The notes below the pieces were generated by a model that ran no database searches, had not been told where the DNA came from, and saw only the letters and a program-made list of their open reading frames with translations. From NCBI GenBank assembly GCA_014763615.1, contig JACXVB010000010.1, positions 1 to 64,000 of the forward strand: DNA of 64,000 nt. The letters run 5' to 3'. A program made the position numbers and the translations under genes. Within the stretch, counting starts at the first letter, position 1; each line of letters opens with the position of its first letter. Below, piece after piece: positions 54,206-63,866 of the stretch. Origin of the DNA: Sphingobacteriales bacterium (GTDB lineage Bacteria; Bacteroidota; Bacteroidia; Sphingobacteriales; Sphingobacteriaceae).

Positions 54206-54835
54206 ATGGAAGTTAAAGTATTAAACGTCTCAGGAAAAGAAACAGGTGCCAAGGTGCAACTGTCTGAGGATATCTTCGGTATCGAGCCAAACGATCATGC
54301 AATTTATTTAGATGTTAAACAATATCTAGCTAATCAGCGTCAAGGAACTCATAAGTCTAAGCAACGTAATGAGATTGCAGGTTCTACCCGTAAGTTATAC
54401 AAGCAAAAAGGAACAGGTGGTGCAAGAGCAGGTGGTATCAAATCTCCATTATTTAATGGTGGAGGTAGGGTTTTTGGGCCTCAGCCACGTGATTACAGCT
54501 TTAAGCTAAATAAGAAATTAAAATCTTTGGCTCGTAAATCAGCATTAGCCTATAAAGCAAAAGACAATAGTGTAGTTGTATTAGAAGATTTCAACTTCGA
54601 TACTGCCAAAACTAAGAACTTTGTAAGCTTATTAGGAGCATTAAACTTTGGTGGAGAAAAAACATTATTGGTTCTTCCTTCAGTAAATCAAAATGTTTAT
54701 CTATCAAGTAGAAACATACAAGGTACAAAAGTAATCACTGCTGATGAGTTAAATACATATGATGTATTAAACGCAGGAAAATTAGTATTAACTACCGGTT
54801 CGGTAAAAACATTGGAGGAGGCACTAGCTAAGTAA
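54206..54835 (+). CDS. rplD: Ribosomal protein L4
   Basis: 209 residues starting [14 protein letters not shown]; an upstream in-frame start at 54194 would overlap rplC and is rejected. [21 protein letters not shown] is the exit-tunnel loop. L4 is an autoregulator of the S10 operon in proteobacteria. One base separates its stop from rplW. Confidence 0.97.
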   Translation: MEVKVLNVSGKETGAKVQLSEDIFGIEPNDHAIYLDVKQYLANQRQGTHKSKQRNEIAGSTRKLYKQKGTGGARAGGIKSPLFNGGGRVFGPQPRDYSFKLNKKLKSLARKSALAYKAKDNSVVVLEDFNFDTAKTKNFVSLLGALNFGGEKTLLVLPSVNQNVYLSSRNIQGTKVITADELNTYDVLNAGKLVLTTGSVKTLEEALAK

Positions 54836-54836
54836 T

Positions 54837-55127
54837 ATGGAAATTTTAAAAAAACCTGTATTAACAGAAAAAGCTACTGTGTTAACTGAAAAATTGAACC
54901 GTTACATTTTCCAGTGCGATCACAGAGCGAACAAATTACAAATCAAGACTGCTATTGAAGCCATGTATGGAGTAACTGTAGAATCAGTAAATACCATGGT
55001 AGTAGTAGGTAAATTAAAAACCAGATCTACAAAAGCAGGGATGGTTTCAGGTAGAGCTGCAAAGATTAAAAAGGCAGTAATTACCTTAAAAGAAGGTGAA
55101 GTTATTGACTTTTATAGCAATATTTAA
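54837..55127 (+). CDS. rplW: Ribosomal protein L23
   Basis: 96 residues, KKPVLTEKATVLTEKLNRY and the loop KTRSTKAGMVSGRAAK. Lies at the tunnel exit, the docking site for signal recognition particle and trigger factor. 7 bases before rplB. Confidence 0.97.
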   Translation: MEILKKPVLTEKATVLTEKLNRYIFQCDHRANKLQIKTAIEAMYGVTVESVNTMVVVGKLKTRSTKAGMVSGRAAKIKKAVITLKEGEVIDFYSNI

Positions 55128-55134
55128 TTGAATT

Positions 55135-55959
55135 ATGGGCTTAAGAAAATTTAAACCAGTAACCCCAGGAACACGTTTCAGAGTTGGTGCTGATTTCACA
55201 GAAATCACCACTCGTACTCCTGAGAAGTCTCTTGTTGTAAAAAGCAACAAGTCTGGCGGTCGTAACAATACTGGTAAAATGACTATGCGTTATATCGGTG
55301 GGGGTCACAAGCAATTGTACCGATTAATAGATTTTAAACGCGATAAGAAAGATATCCCCGCAACAGTAGCAACTATAGAATACGATCCAAATCGTACTGC
55401 CCGTATTGCACTGTTAAACTATGCTGATGGTGAGAAGAGATACATCTTAGCTCCAGAAGGTTTGCAAGTTGGACAAACTGTAATTTCTGGAGATGCTGTA
55501 GCACCTGAAGTAGGTAACACCATTAAATTGGCAAACATTCCTCTAGGATCTATTATTCACAATATTGAATTAAATCCAGGAAGAGGTGGTCAGATAGCAA
55601 GAAGTGCTGGTTCTTACGCTCAATTAGCAGCGAGAGACGGTAAATATGCAACTGTTAAAATGCCTTCAGGTGAAACTCGTATGATCTTAGTGACATGTAC
55701 TGCAACAATAGGTACAGTTTCTAACTCAGAGCATGCAAATGAAGTGTTAGGAAAAGCTGGAAGAAAACGTTGGTTAGGTAGAAGACCTAGAGTAAGAGGG
55801 GTAGTGATGAATCCTGTGGATCACCCAATGGGTGGTGGTGAAGGAAGATCATCAGGTGGTCATCCACGTTCTAGAAAAGGCTTATTGTCTAAAGGTTTTA
55901 AAACCCGCGACAAAAAGAAATATTCAAATCGTTTCATCATAGCTAGGAGGAAGAAATAA
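55135..55959 (+). CDS. rplB: Ribosomal protein L2
   Basis: 274 residues, [15 protein letters not shown] at the start and the conserved [18 protein letters not shown] histidine loop near the peptidyl transferase centre. Its final bases contain AGGAGG that serves rpsS; the last A of its TAA is the first base of the rpsS ATG. Confidence 0.98.
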   Translation: MGLRKFKPVTPGTRFRVGADFTEITTRTPEKSLVVKSNKSGGRNNTGKMTMRYIGGGHKQLYRLIDFKRDKKDIPATVATIEYDPNRTARIALLNYADGEKRYILAPEGLQVGQTVISGDAVAPEVGNTIKLANIPLGSIIHNIELNPGRGGQIARSAGSYAQLAARDGKYATVKMPSGETRMILVTCTATIGTVSNSEHANEVLGKAGRKRWLGRRPRVRGVVMNPVDHPMGGGEGRSSGGHPRSRKGLLSKGFKTRDKKKYSNRFIIARRKK

Positions 55960-56225
55960 TGGCTCGTTCGATTAAAAAAGGACCTTATATAGATCATAAT
56001 GTAGAAAAGAAAGTTTCTACAATGAATGAATTAGGAAAAAAGACTGTGATTAAAACATGGTCAAGAAGATCAATGATTTCTCCGGATTTCGTAGGTCATA
56101 CATTTGCAGTACACAACGGAAATAAATTTATTCCTGTTTATGTAACTGAAAACATGGTTGGTCACAAATTAGGAGAGTTTGCTCCAACCAGAACATTTAG
56201 AGGTCACGCTGAAAAGAAAAAATAA
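55959..56225 (+). CDS. rpsS: Ribosomal protein S19
   Basis: 88 residues, [18 protein letters not shown] and [22 protein letters not shown]. Overlaps rplB by one base with an AGGAGG 8 bases before the ATG, inside rplB. Confidence 0.97.
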   Translation: MARSIKKGPYIDHNVEKKVSTMNELGKKTVIKTWSRRSMISPDFVGHTFAVHNGNKFIPVYVTENMVGHKLGEFAPTRTFRGHAEKKK

Positions 56226-56232
56226 TTAAGCA

Positions 56233-56595
56233 ATGGAAGCAGTAGCAAAATTAAATAATTGCCCCACTTCACCTCGTAAAATGAGACTGGTTGTTGATTT
56301 GATCAGAGGAGAACGTGTAGAAAAGGCACTTTATATTTTAAAATTTACCAATAAAGAAGCGGCAATAAGAGTTGAGAAATTATTATTATCTGCTATTAAG
56401 AATTGGGAATCAAAAAATGAGGGTCAACGCCCTGAAGAAGCGCAACTATTTGTGAAAACAGTGATGGTTGATGGTGGTCGTCAGTTAAAGCGTTTAAGAC
56501 CAGCACCACAAGGTCGTGGATACAGAATTCGTAAGCGTTCTAACCATGTAACTTTGGTAGTAGATAGTAAGAATGTTGAACCTCAAACTAATTAA
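56233..56595 (+). CDS. rplV: Ribosomal protein L22
   Basis: 120 residues with [19 protein letters not shown] and the C-terminal hairpin [19 protein letters not shown] lining the exit tunnel, a known macrolide-resistance position in other species. Confidence 0.97.
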   Translation: MEAVAKLNNCPTSPRKMRLVVDLIRGERVEKALYILKFTNKEAAIRVEKLLLSAIKNWESKNEGQRPEEAQLFVKTVMVDGGRQLKRLRPAPQGRGYRIRKRSNHVTLVVDSKNVEPQTN

Positions 56596-56604
56596 GAAGT
56601 AGAA

Positions 56605-57390
56605 ATGGGACAAAAAGCTAATCCAATAGGACTCAGATTAGGAATCATCAAAGGATGGGATTCTAACTGGTATGGCGGTAATAACTACGCTGATAAATTA
56701 GTTGAGGACGAGAAAATTCGGAAATACCTTTCGGTTCGTATTGCTAAAGGTGGTATTTCTAAAGTCGTTATCGAGAGAACTTTGAAACGTATCACCGTAA
56801 CTATTCACACTGCCCGTCCGGGTATTGTAATTGGTAAAGGTGGTCAAGAAGTTGATAAGATAAAAGAAGAGTTGAAAAAACTGACAAAAAAGGATGTTCA
56901 AATCAACATTTTCGAAATTAAGCGTCCTGAGTTAGATGCACAATTAGTTGCTGATGGCGTTGCAAAACAACTAGAAGCTAGAATCTCTTTTAGAAGAGCG
57001 ATGAAAACTTCTATTGCCGCAACTATGAGGATGGGTGCAGAAGGAATTAAAATCATGTGTTCTGGTCGTTTAGGTGGAGCAGAGATGGCTCGTAGTGAGC
57101 AATATAAAGATGGAAGAACACCATTACATACATTAAGAGCTGATATAGATTATGCTTTAGGCGAGGCTTTAACCACTTATGGAAAAATAGGTGTTAAAGT
57201 GTGGATTTGTAAAGGCGAGGTTTATGGTAAGAGAGATCTTTCTCCAAACATAGGTGCAAACACTGGTAAAGGCGGAAAGCCTGAAGGAAATTTTGGTTCA
57301 AGAGGTGGAGATCGTAATGATCGTGGAGATAGAAAAGGTGGAAACCGAGGTGGAAATAGAGGCGGAGCACCAAGAGGAAAAAGAAATTAA
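56605..57390 (+). CDS. rpsC: Ribosomal protein S3 with RGG-rich tail
   Basis: 261 residues. The KH domain [17 protein letters not shown] and the C-terminal domain [20 protein letters not shown] are standard. After about residue 215 comes a low-complexity tail of about 45 residues with repeated RGG/RGD ([17 protein letters not shown]), possibly an RNA-binding extension. Length exceeds the 233 residues of E. coli S3. Confidence 0.97.
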   Translation: MGQKANPIGLRLGIIKGWDSNWYGGNNYADKLVEDEKIRKYLSVRIAKGGISKVVIERTLKRITVTIHTARPGIVIGKGGQEVDKIKEELKKLTKKDVQINIFEIKRPELDAQLVADGVAKQLEARISFRRAMKTSIAATMRMGAEGIKIMCSGRLGGAEMARSEQYKDGRTPLHTLRADIDYALGEALTTYGKIGVKVWICKGEVYGKRDLSPNIGANTGKGGKPEGNFGSRGGDRNDRGDRKGGNRGGNRGGAPRGKRN

Positions 57391-57421
57391 AACTATCGTT
57401 TAACGATTTAAGATTAAAGTA

Positions 57422-57844
57422 ATGTTACAGCCAAAAAGAACGAAGTTCAGAAAAATGCAAAAAGGCAGAATGAAAGGCCTAGCCACCCGTGGTTCAGAAC
57501 TTTCATTTGGATCTTTCGGTATAAAATCATTAGAAGAATGCTGGATCACCAGCCGTCAGATAGAAGCCGCTCGTATCGCCGTAACCCGTTTCATGAAACG
57601 TGAAGGTCAGGTATGGATTCGTATTTTTCCTGACAAGCCCGTTACTAAAAAGCCTGCAGAGGTACGTATGGGTAAAGGTAAGGGAGCCCCAGAATATTGG
57701 GTTGCCGTAGTAAGACCAGGAAGAATCCTTTTCGAGGCAGAAGGTGTGCCGTTTGAAGTAGCTAAAGAAGCTATGCGTCTAGCTGCACAAAAATTACCGA
57801 TTCAAACAAAATTTGTAGTACGTAGAGATTACGTAGAAGCATAA
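57422..57844 (+). CDS. rplP: Ribosomal protein L16
   Basis: 140 residues, [17 protein letters not shown] and [20 protein letters not shown]. The stop codon (TAA) shares its last base with the ATG at 57844 that could extend rpmC. Confidence 0.98.
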   Translation: MLQPKRTKFRKMQKGRMKGLATRGSELSFGSFGIKSLEECWITSRQIEAARIAVTRFMKREGQVWIRIFPDKPVTKKPAEVRMGKGKGAPEYWVAVVRPGRILFEAEGVPFEVAKEAMRLAAQKLPIQTKFVVRRDYVEA

Positions 57845-57855
57845 TGATAACAACA

Positions 57856-58068
57856 ATGAAATACTCAGAAATAAAAGACCTGTCTAACGAAGAAATCGTT
57901 ACCAGAATTCAGGAGGAAAAAGCAACTTTAACCAAATTAAAGTTTGCTCATGCAGTTTCTGCAATAGAAAACCCTACAAGAATTAACAAGACGAGAAAAG
58001 TTGTTGCTCGTTTGAAAACGGAATTAACTCAGCGTCAAGCGATAAGCTCTTCTGAAAGTAATTCATAA
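57856..58068 (+). CDS. rpmC: Ribosomal protein L29
   Basis: 70 residues from the ATG at 57856 ([14 protein letters not shown]), preferred to an ATG at 57844 because L29 proteins usually begin this close to [25 protein letters not shown] is the conserved helix. A Ser-rich tail follows. Confidence 0.95.
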   Translation: MKYSEIKDLSNEEIVTRIQEEKATLTKLKFAHAVSAIENPTRINKTRKVVARLKTELTQRQAISSSESNS

Positions 58069-58082
58069 TTTTTAAAGTCGAA

Positions 58083-58337
58083 ATGGAAAGAAAATTAAGA
58101 AAAACAAGAATTGGGTTAGTGATGAGCAACAAGATGGATAAATCTATAGTTGTAGCGGTAGAAAGAAAAGTGAAGCACCCAATTTATGGTAAGTTCGTAA
58201 AGACGACTACCAAATTTATGGCTCATGACGAGAAAAATGATTGCGGTATCGGCGATACCGTTCTGATCATGGAGACACGTCCGCTGAGTAAAAATAAGAA
58301 CTGGAGATTAGTTGAAATTTTAGAAAGGGCTAAGTAA
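58083..58337 (+). CDS. rpsQ: Ribosomal protein S17
   Basis: 84 residues, [20 protein letters not shown] and [22 protein letters not shown]. Confidence 0.97.
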   Translation: MERKLRKTRIGLVMSNKMDKSIVVAVERKVKHPIYGKFVKTTTKFMAHDEKNDCGIGDTVLIMETRPLSKNKNWRLVEILERAK

Positions 58338-58338
58338 A

Positions 58339-58707
58339 ATGGTACAACAGGAATCAAGATTGAATGTTGCCGACAATTCTGGAGCTAAAGAAGTTTTAGT
58401 GATCAGAGTGCTAGGCGGTACCGGTAAAAGATATGCCTCTATTGGTGATAAAGTGGTGGTTACTGTAAAAAGTGCATTGCCATCAGGAAACATCAAAAAA
58501 GGAACTGTATCTAAAGCCGTAGTGGTAAGAACTAAAAAAGAAATCAGAAGAAAAGACGGTTCTTATATCCGTTTCGACGACAACGCAGCCGTATTGTTAA
58601 ACGCTCAGGATGAGCCTAGAGGAACTCGTATCTTCGGTCCGGTTGCCAGGGAGTTGCGTGAAAAACAATTCATGAAAATCGTATCATTAGCGCCGGAGGT
58701 TTTATAA
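58339..58707 (+). CDS. rplN: Ribosomal protein L14
   Basis: 122 residues, [20 protein letters not shown] and [20 protein letters not shown], a full-length L14 at the subunit interface. Starts one base after rpsQ. Confidence 0.98.
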   Translation: MVQQESRLNVADNSGAKEVLVIRVLGGTGKRYASIGDKVVVTVKSALPSGNIKKGTVSKAVVVRTKKEIRRKDGSYIRFDDNAAVLLNAQDEPRGTRIFGPVARELREKQFMKIVSLAPEVL

Positions 58708-58708
58708 T

Positions 58709-59044
58709 ATGGAAAAGAAAAAAAACATCAAACTAAACATCCGTAAAGGAGATTTAGTAAAAGTGATAGCCGGAGACTCAAAGGGTCTTCAAGGTAAAGT
58801 ATTAGAAGTACTGTTGAAAGAAAACAGAGCTATTGTTGAAGGAGCTAATCTAGTTTCTAAGCATACTAAACCTAATGCAGCTAATCCAAATGGCGGTATC
58901 CATAAAATGGAAGCCCCAATTCATATTTCTAACTTAATGTTGATTGATCCTAAATCGGGTAATGCAACAAGAATAGCTAGAAAAAGAACTGAAGACGGAA
59001 AATTAATCAGAATAGCTAAAAAATCTGGGGAGGAAATTAAGTAA
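58709..59044 (+). CDS. rplX: Ribosomal protein L24
   Basis: 111 residues with the KOW motif [20 protein letters not shown] near the start. Its stop codon overlaps the rplE start by one base. Confidence 0.97.
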   Translation: MEKKKNIKLNIRKGDLVKVIAGDSKGLQGKVLEVLLKENRAIVEGANLVSKHTKPNAANPNGGIHKMEAPIHISNLMLIDPKSGNATRIARKRTEDGKLIRIAKKSGEEIK

Positions 59045-59613
59045 TGGCTTACGCACCAAGATTAAAAAATAAATATAAAGAGGAAATTGTAGTAGCTCTT
59101 AAGGATAAATTCCAGTATAAGAGTGTCATGCAAGTACCTAAGTTGCTTAAAATTGCTATCAACCAAGGTGTTGGAGCAGGCGTAACTGATAAAAAAGTTG
59201 TTGAATCTGCAATTACCGAATTAACAACCATTACCGGTCAGCAAGCAGTTGCTGCGAAGTCTAAGAAAGATATTTCAAACTTCAAATTGCGTAAAGGAAT
59301 GCCAGTTGGTGTTCGTGTAACTTTACGTGATAACCATATGTATGAGTTCTTAGATCGTTTGATCTCTGTTGCTCTACCTCGTATCCGTGATTTTAAAGGT
59401 ATTAATGATAAGGGTTTTGATGGAAAAGGAAACTATACATTAGGAGTTTCTGAACAAATTATCTTCCCTGAGATCAATATCGATAAAATCAACAAAATTC
59501 AAGGTATGGATATCACTTTTGTAACTACAGCAACTACTGATGTAGAAGCCTTAGAGTTATTGAAGCAATTCGGTTTACCATTTAAAAATCATAACATCGT
59601 TCATAATGGCTAA
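59044..59613 (+). CDS. rplE: Ribosomal protein L5
   Basis: 189 residues; [16 protein letters not shown] and [19 protein letters not shown] are the 5S rRNA-binding signatures. Overlaps rpsN by 8 bases. Confidence 0.98.
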   Translation: MAYAPRLKNKYKEEIVVALKDKFQYKSVMQVPKLLKIAINQGVGAGVTDKKVVESAITELTTITGQQAVAAKSKKDISNFKLRKGMPVGVRVTLRDNHMYEFLDRLISVALPRIRDFKGINDKGFDGKGNYTLGVSEQIIFPEINIDKINKIQGMDITFVTTATTDVEALELLKQFGLPFKNHNIVHNG

Positions 59614-59875
59614 AGAAGGAATAAAAGCTCGCGAATTAAAGCGTCAAAAAATGGTAGCAAAATATGCTACAAAAAGAGAAGCGTTAAAGGCTGCGGGAGA
59701 TTTTGAAGGTTTAGATAAATTACCAAAAAATTCTTCTCCGGTACGTTTGCACAACCGTTGTAAATTAACTGGACGCCCAAGAGGTTATATGCGCCAGTTC
59801 GGTATTTCTAGGGTAACATTCCGTGAAATGGCCTTAGCTGGTAAAATTCCAGGGGTAAGAAAAGCCAGCTGGTAA
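59606..59875 (+). CDS. rpsN: Ribosomal protein S14 (zinc-free type)
   Basis: 89 residues with [21 protein letters not shown]. The single cysteine shows it is the C-minus form that does not bind zinc, as usual for this phylum. The start lies inside rplE. Confidence 0.97.
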   Translation: MAKEGIKARELKRQKMVAKYATKREALKAAGDFEGLDKLPKNSSPVRLHNRCKLTGRPRGYMRQFGISRVTFREMALAGKIPGVRKASW

Positions 59876-59881
59876 TCAAAT

Positions 59882-59941
59882 AAGTAGAAAGTAAAAAGCA
59901 TAAATTTAAAAGTACATAATCTTTTGACTTTTAGCTTTGAG
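59882..59941. repeat. Heptamer blocks between rpsN and rpsH
   Basis: AAGTAGA, AAGTAAA, AAGCATA, AATTTAA, AAGTACA (59882-59916) and then CTTTTGA, CTTTTAG, CTTTGAG (59921-59941) keep a 7-base period. The second block is roughly the reverse complement of the first, giving a weak hairpin. They occupy an unusually large 143-base gap in an otherwise tight operon. Confidence 0.75.
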
Positions 59942-60018
59942 TTTTTTAATAAAAGAATTTCACAGATGGAAGGTCTTTGCTAGTTAGCATAATGAAACCA
60001 CCATCATAAACAATAATA

Positions 60019-60417
60019 ATGCACACAGATCCAATCGCAGATTATCTTACAAGAGTAAGGAATGCCATCAAGGCCAACCACAGGGTTGTAGAAATTCCTG
60101 CATCAAACCTCAAAAAGGAAATTACCAAAGTACTTTTTGATAAAGGTTACATTACAAACTATAAGTTTGAGGATAATGATGTTCAAGGCACTATCAAAGT
60201 AGCTTTAAAATATCATCCAATAACTAAAGTTCCGGCTATTCGTAGCATCGCGAGAGCTAGTAAACCAGGTTTGAGAAAGTATGCAGGTATGGGCAATATG
60301 CCAAGAGTATTAAATGGTTTAGGAATCGCTATCATGTCAACTTCTAAAGGTGTAATGACCGATAAAGAAGCGAAGCAATTAAATGTTGGCGGTGAGGTTT
60401 TATGTTACGTTTACTAA
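60019..60417 (+). CDS. rpsH: Ribosomal protein S8
   Basis: 132 residues, DPIADYLTRVRNAIKANH and the C-terminal MSTSKGVMTDKEAKQLNVGG. In E. coli S8 represses the spc operon. Confidence 0.98.
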   Translation: MHTDPIADYLTRVRNAIKANHRVVEIPASNLKKEITKVLFDKGYITNYKFEDNDVQGTIKVALKYHPITKVPAIRSIARASKPGLRKYAGMGNMPRVLNGLGIAIMSTSKGVMTDKEAKQLNVGGEVLCYVY

Positions 60418-60433
60418 TTAGGAGGAGAAAGAG

Positions 60434-60991
60434 ATGTCAAGAATAGGTAAAGCCCCAATAGCGATCCCATCTGGTGTAACTTTAACAGTTTCTTCTGATA
60501 ACATCGTAACTGTAAAAGGCCCTAAAGGAGAGTTGAATCAGAAAGTTGATTCAGATATTATTGTTGCCCAAGAAGAAGGCAATATTGTAGTAAAGCGTCC
60601 GTCAGAACAAAAGCGTCACAAAGCATTACATGGTTTGTATCGTTCTTTGATCAATAATATGGTTGTTGGAGTAACTCAAGGTTACAAACTAGAGCAAGAA
60701 TTAGTAGGTGTAGGTTATAGAGCTACCAATCAAGGTAATACCTTAGATTTAGTTTTAGGTTATTCTCACCATATTGTTTTTGCGCTTCCACCAGAAATTA
60801 AAGTTGCAACTACAGCAGAAAAAGGAAAGAACCCAACAATTATTTTAGAATCAATAGACAAGCAATTGCTCGGTCAAGTGGCAGCTAAGATTCGTTCTTT
60901 AAGAACTCCAGAACCATATAAAGGTAAAGGTATCAAGTTTGTTGGTGAGCAGTTAAGAAGAAAAGCAGGTAAGTCAGCATCTAAAAAATAA
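60434..60991 (+). CDS. rplF: Ribosomal protein L6
   Basis: 185 residues, [18 protein letters not shown] and [26 protein letters not shown] lies 8 bases before the ATG. Confidence 0.98.
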   Translation: MSRIGKAPIAIPSGVTLTVSSDNIVTVKGPKGELNQKVDSDIIVAQEEGNIVVKRPSEQKRHKALHGLYRSLINNMVVGVTQGYKLEQELVGVGYRATNQGNTLDLVLGYSHHIVFALPPEIKVATTAEKGKNPTIILESIDKQLLGQVAAKIRSLRTPEPYKGKGIKFVGEQLRRKAGKSASKK

Positions 60992-60996
60992 TTGTC

Positions 60997-61353
60997 ATGG
61001 CAGGAAGAGTTAAATTATCCCGCAGGGAAAGAATAAAAAAGGGAATTAGAAAGAGAATTACTGGTTCTCCAGAGCGTCCACGTTTATCTGTTTACAGAAG
61101 TAATAAAGGAATTTATGCTCAAATTATTGATGACAATGATGGCAAAACTTTAGTTGCTGCTTCGTCTTCAGAAAAAGATTTCAGTGCAAAAGGTACTAAA
61201 ATAGAGCAATCTAAGGAAGTAGGTAAAAAAGTTGCTGAGAAAGCAATTGCCGCTGGAATTAAGGAAGTTGTTTTTGATAGAAATGGTTACTTGTACCATG
61301 GCCGTGTTAAATCACTGGCTGAAGGTGCTCGTGAAGCTGGTTTAATCTTTTAA
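60997..61353 (+). CDS. rplR: Ribosomal protein L18
   Basis: 118 residues, [20 protein letters not shown] and [20 protein letters not shown], the 5S rRNA-binding protein. 5 bases after rplF. Confidence 0.97.
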   Translation: MAGRVKLSRRERIKKGIRKRITGSPERPRLSVYRSNKGIYAQIIDDNDGKTLVAASSSEKDFSAKGTKIEQSKEVGKKVAEKAIAAGIKEVVFDRNGYLYHGRVKSLAEGAREAGLIF

Positions 61354-61368
61354 TTTTAGGAGTAGAGC

Positions 61369-61887
61369 ATGTCAACTATAAATATAAAAAGAGTAAAAGC
61401 AAACGAGATTGAATTAAAAGATCGTTTGGTTAGCATCCAACGTGTTGCTAAGGTTACCAAAGGTGGTCGTACCTTCAGTTTTTCAGCTATCGTTGTGGTA
61501 GGTGATGAAAATGGAGTTGTAGGCTATGGTTTAGGTAAAGCAAAAGAAGTTACTGAAGCAATTGCTAAAGGAATTGATGATGCAAAAAAGAATTTGGTTA
61601 AAGTTCCTGTAATTAACGGAACCATCCCTCATGAGCAAATTGGTAAATTTTCAGGTGGTTTTGTTTTCTTAAAACCTGCTGCAAATGGTACAGGAGTAAT
61701 TGCTGGTGGTGCGATGAGAGCGGTGTTAGAATCCGCTGGTGTACATAATGTATTGGCTAAATCTAAAGGTTCTTCCAATCCTCACAACGTGGTTAAGGCA
61801 ACAATTTCCGCTTTATCACAATTGAGAGATGCACATTCAGTTGCACATCAAAGAGGTGTTTCATTAAGTAAAGTTTTTAACGGTTAA
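61369..61887 (+). CDS. rpsE: Ribosomal protein S5
   Basis: 172 residues, [20 protein letters not shown] and [25 protein letters not shown] lies 6 bases before the ATG. No change is visible in the spectinomycin-loop region. Confidence 0.97.
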   Translation: MSTINIKRVKANEIELKDRLVSIQRVAKVTKGGRTFSFSAIVVVGDENGVVGYGLGKAKEVTEAIAKGIDDAKKNLVKVPVINGTIPHEQIGKFSGGFVFLKPAANGTGVIAGGAMRAVLESAGVHNVLAKSKGSSNPHNVVKATISALSQLRDAHSVAHQRGVSLSKVFNG

Positions 61888-61891
61888 GAGT

Positions 61892-62071
61892 ATGGCTAAG
61901 ATAAAAATCACCCAGATTAAGAGCGTTATCGACAGAAGTGAACGCCAGAAAAAAACTATGCAGGCTCTAGGTTTAAATAAAATCAGCCAAAGCGTAGAAG
62001 TAGAAGCTACTCCGTCTATTATCGGAATGGTGAAAAAAGTAAATCATTTGGTAGCCATAGAAAAAGTATAA
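61892..62071 (+). CDS. rpmD: Ribosomal protein L30
   Basis: 59 residues, MAKIKITQIKSVIDRSERQK and LGLNKISQSVEVEATPSIIG, ending VNHLVAIEKV. A short gene squeezed between rpsE (4-base gap) and rplO (5-base gap), exactly where rpmD belongs in the spc operon. Confidence 0.96.
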   Translation: MAKIKITQIKSVIDRSERQKKTMQALGLNKISQSVEVEATPSIIGMVKKVNHLVAIEKV

Positions 62072-62076
62072 TTACC

Positions 62077-62523
62077 ATGAATTTAAGTAACTTAAAACCT
62101 GCAGAAGGTTCAGTAAAAAATAGAAAAAGAATCGGTCGTGGTACTGGTTCAGGTCGTGGTGGAACATCCACACGTGGACACAAAGGTGCCGGATCACGTT
62201 CAGGTTATTCTTCAAAAGTTGGTTTTGAAGGTGGTCAGATGCCTTTGCAACGTCGCGTTCCTAAGGTAGGATTTAAAAATCCTAATAGAGTAGAATATGT
62301 TGGTGTAAACTTAGATATTTTACAAAACTTAGCAGAAAAATTCGATTTAAAGGTGATTGATTTTGAAACCATGAAAGCTCATGGCTTAGTATCTAAAAAT
62401 GATTTAGTGAAGGTGTTAGGAAGAGGAGAATTAAAATCTAAATTGGATGTAAAAGCACATGCATTTACAGCAGCTGCTCAAAAGGCTATTGAGGCTATAG
62501 GAGGTTCTGTAGAAAAACTATAA
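62077..62523 (+). CDS. rplO: Ribosomal protein L15
   Basis: 148 residues with the Gly/Arg-rich N-terminal extension (KRIGRGTGSGRGGTSTRGHK) and the QMPLQRRVPKVGF motif. 3 bases before the secY start. Confidence 0.98.
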   Translation: MNLSNLKPAEGSVKNRKRIGRGTGSGRGGTSTRGHKGAGSRSGYSSKVGFEGGQMPLQRRVPKVGFKNPNRVEYVGVNLDILQNLAEKFDLKVIDFETMKAHGLVSKNDLVKVLGRGELKSKLDVKAHAFTAAAQKAIEAIGGSVEKL

Positions 62524-62526
62524 TTG

Positions 62527-63861
62527 ATGAAGAAGCTTTTCACAACTTTATCCAATATTTGGAAAATTGAAGAATTAAGAGTGCGTATTTTATACACGCT
62601 CTTAATTCTTTTGGTCTATAGAATCGGTTCATTTGTTGTTCTTCCAGGGGTGGATCATAACTCCTTGCAAGACCAACAAGCAAAAGATGGACTGCTAGGA
62701 TTATTAAATATGTTTGCTGGAGGCTCTTTTTCAAGAGCTTCGATTTTTGCATTGGGTGTAATGCCTTACATTTCTGCCTCAATTGTGGTGCAGCTTTTAG
62801 GCATTGCAGTTCCTTATTTTCAAAAAATGCAAAAGGAAGGAGAGAGTGGACAAAAGAAAATCAACCAAATTACCCGTTATTTAACTATTGGTATTACTGC
62901 TTTACAAGCAATCGGGTACATTAAATCACAAGTTGCTCCAGAGGCTAGGTTAATAGCAGAACCTTGGTTTACCATTTCTTCTGTCATCATTCTAACTGCA
63001 GGAACAATGTTCGTGATGTGGATGGGAGAAAAAATTACTGATAAGGGAATAGGAAATGGTATCTCTATTTTAATTATGGTGGGGATTATTGCGCAGTTAC
63101 CTTATGGTATTGGTGCTGAATTCTTGAGTAGGCAAAACGGACAAGGAGGTTTAATCGCTTTCTTTATTGAGTTTGTTGCGCTATTTGGAGTAGTGATTTT
63201 CACAGTGCTAATTATTCAGGGTACTCGAAAAGTTCCTGTTCAATATGCTAAAAAGATTGTAGGAAACAAACAATATGGAGGAGTTAGACAATATATCCCT
63301 TTAAAGCTAAATGCTGCTGGTGTAATGCCAATCATTTTTGCTCAAGCTATTATGTTTATTCCCTCCACAATCGGACAGTTCTTTCCCAATGCACAATCTC
63401 CATTATTAGCATCTTTTAGTGATTACACTTCATTTGTTTACAATATTACTTTTGCAATATTGATTGTTCTTTTTACATTCTTCTACACCGCCATTACAAT
63501 TAATCCAAATCAAATGGCCGATGATATGAAGAAGAACGGAGGATTTATACCAGGAATTAAACCGGGAAAAGCAACCTCTGATTTCATTGATGGAATTATA
63601 TCCAAGATTACATTTCCAGGATCTGTGTTTTTAGCTATCGTTGCGATACTTCCTGCATTTGCAATCATCGCTGGTGTGAATTCACAATTTGCTCGTTTTT
63701 ACGGTGGAACCTCATTATTAATTTTAGTTGCTGTAGTATTGGATACTTTACAACAAGTAGAAAGTCATTTATTAATGCGTCACTATGATGGTTTGATGAA
63801 GACGGGTAGATTAAAAGGTCGTACCTCACCAGTTGCTACCGGATCAGAAGCTACAATTTAA
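62527..63861 (+). CDS. secY: Protein translocase subunit SecY
   Basis: 444 residues with ten membrane segments, the core of the SecYEG channel. LPGVDHNSL follows the first segment and the plug region; GIGNGISILI and the cytoplasmic loop FFYTAITINPNQMADDMKKNGG are characteristic. The ATG at 62527 is preferred to a TTG one codon earlier. Confidence 0.97.
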   Translation: MKKLFTTLSNIWKIEELRVRILYTLLILLVYRIGSFVVLPGVDHNSLQDQQAKDGLLGLLNMFAGGSFSRASIFALGVMPYISASIVVQLLGIAVPYFQKMQKEGESGQKKINQITRYLTIGITALQAIGYIKSQVAPEARLIAEPWFTISSVIILTAGTMFVMWMGEKITDKGIGNGISILIMVGIIAQLPYGIGAEFLSRQNGQGGLIAFFIEFVALFGVVIFTVLIIQGTRKVPVQYAKKIVGNKQYGGVRQYIPLKLNAAGVMPIIFAQAIMFIPSTIGQFFPNAQSPLLASFSDYTSFVYNITFAILIVLFTFFYTAITINPNQMADDMKKNGGFIPGIKPGKATSDFIDGIISKITFPGSVFLAIVAILPAFAIIAGVNSQFARFYGGTSLLILVAVVLDTLQQVESHLLMRHYDGLMKTGRLKGRTSPVATGSEATI

Positions 63862-63866
63862 TTTTA

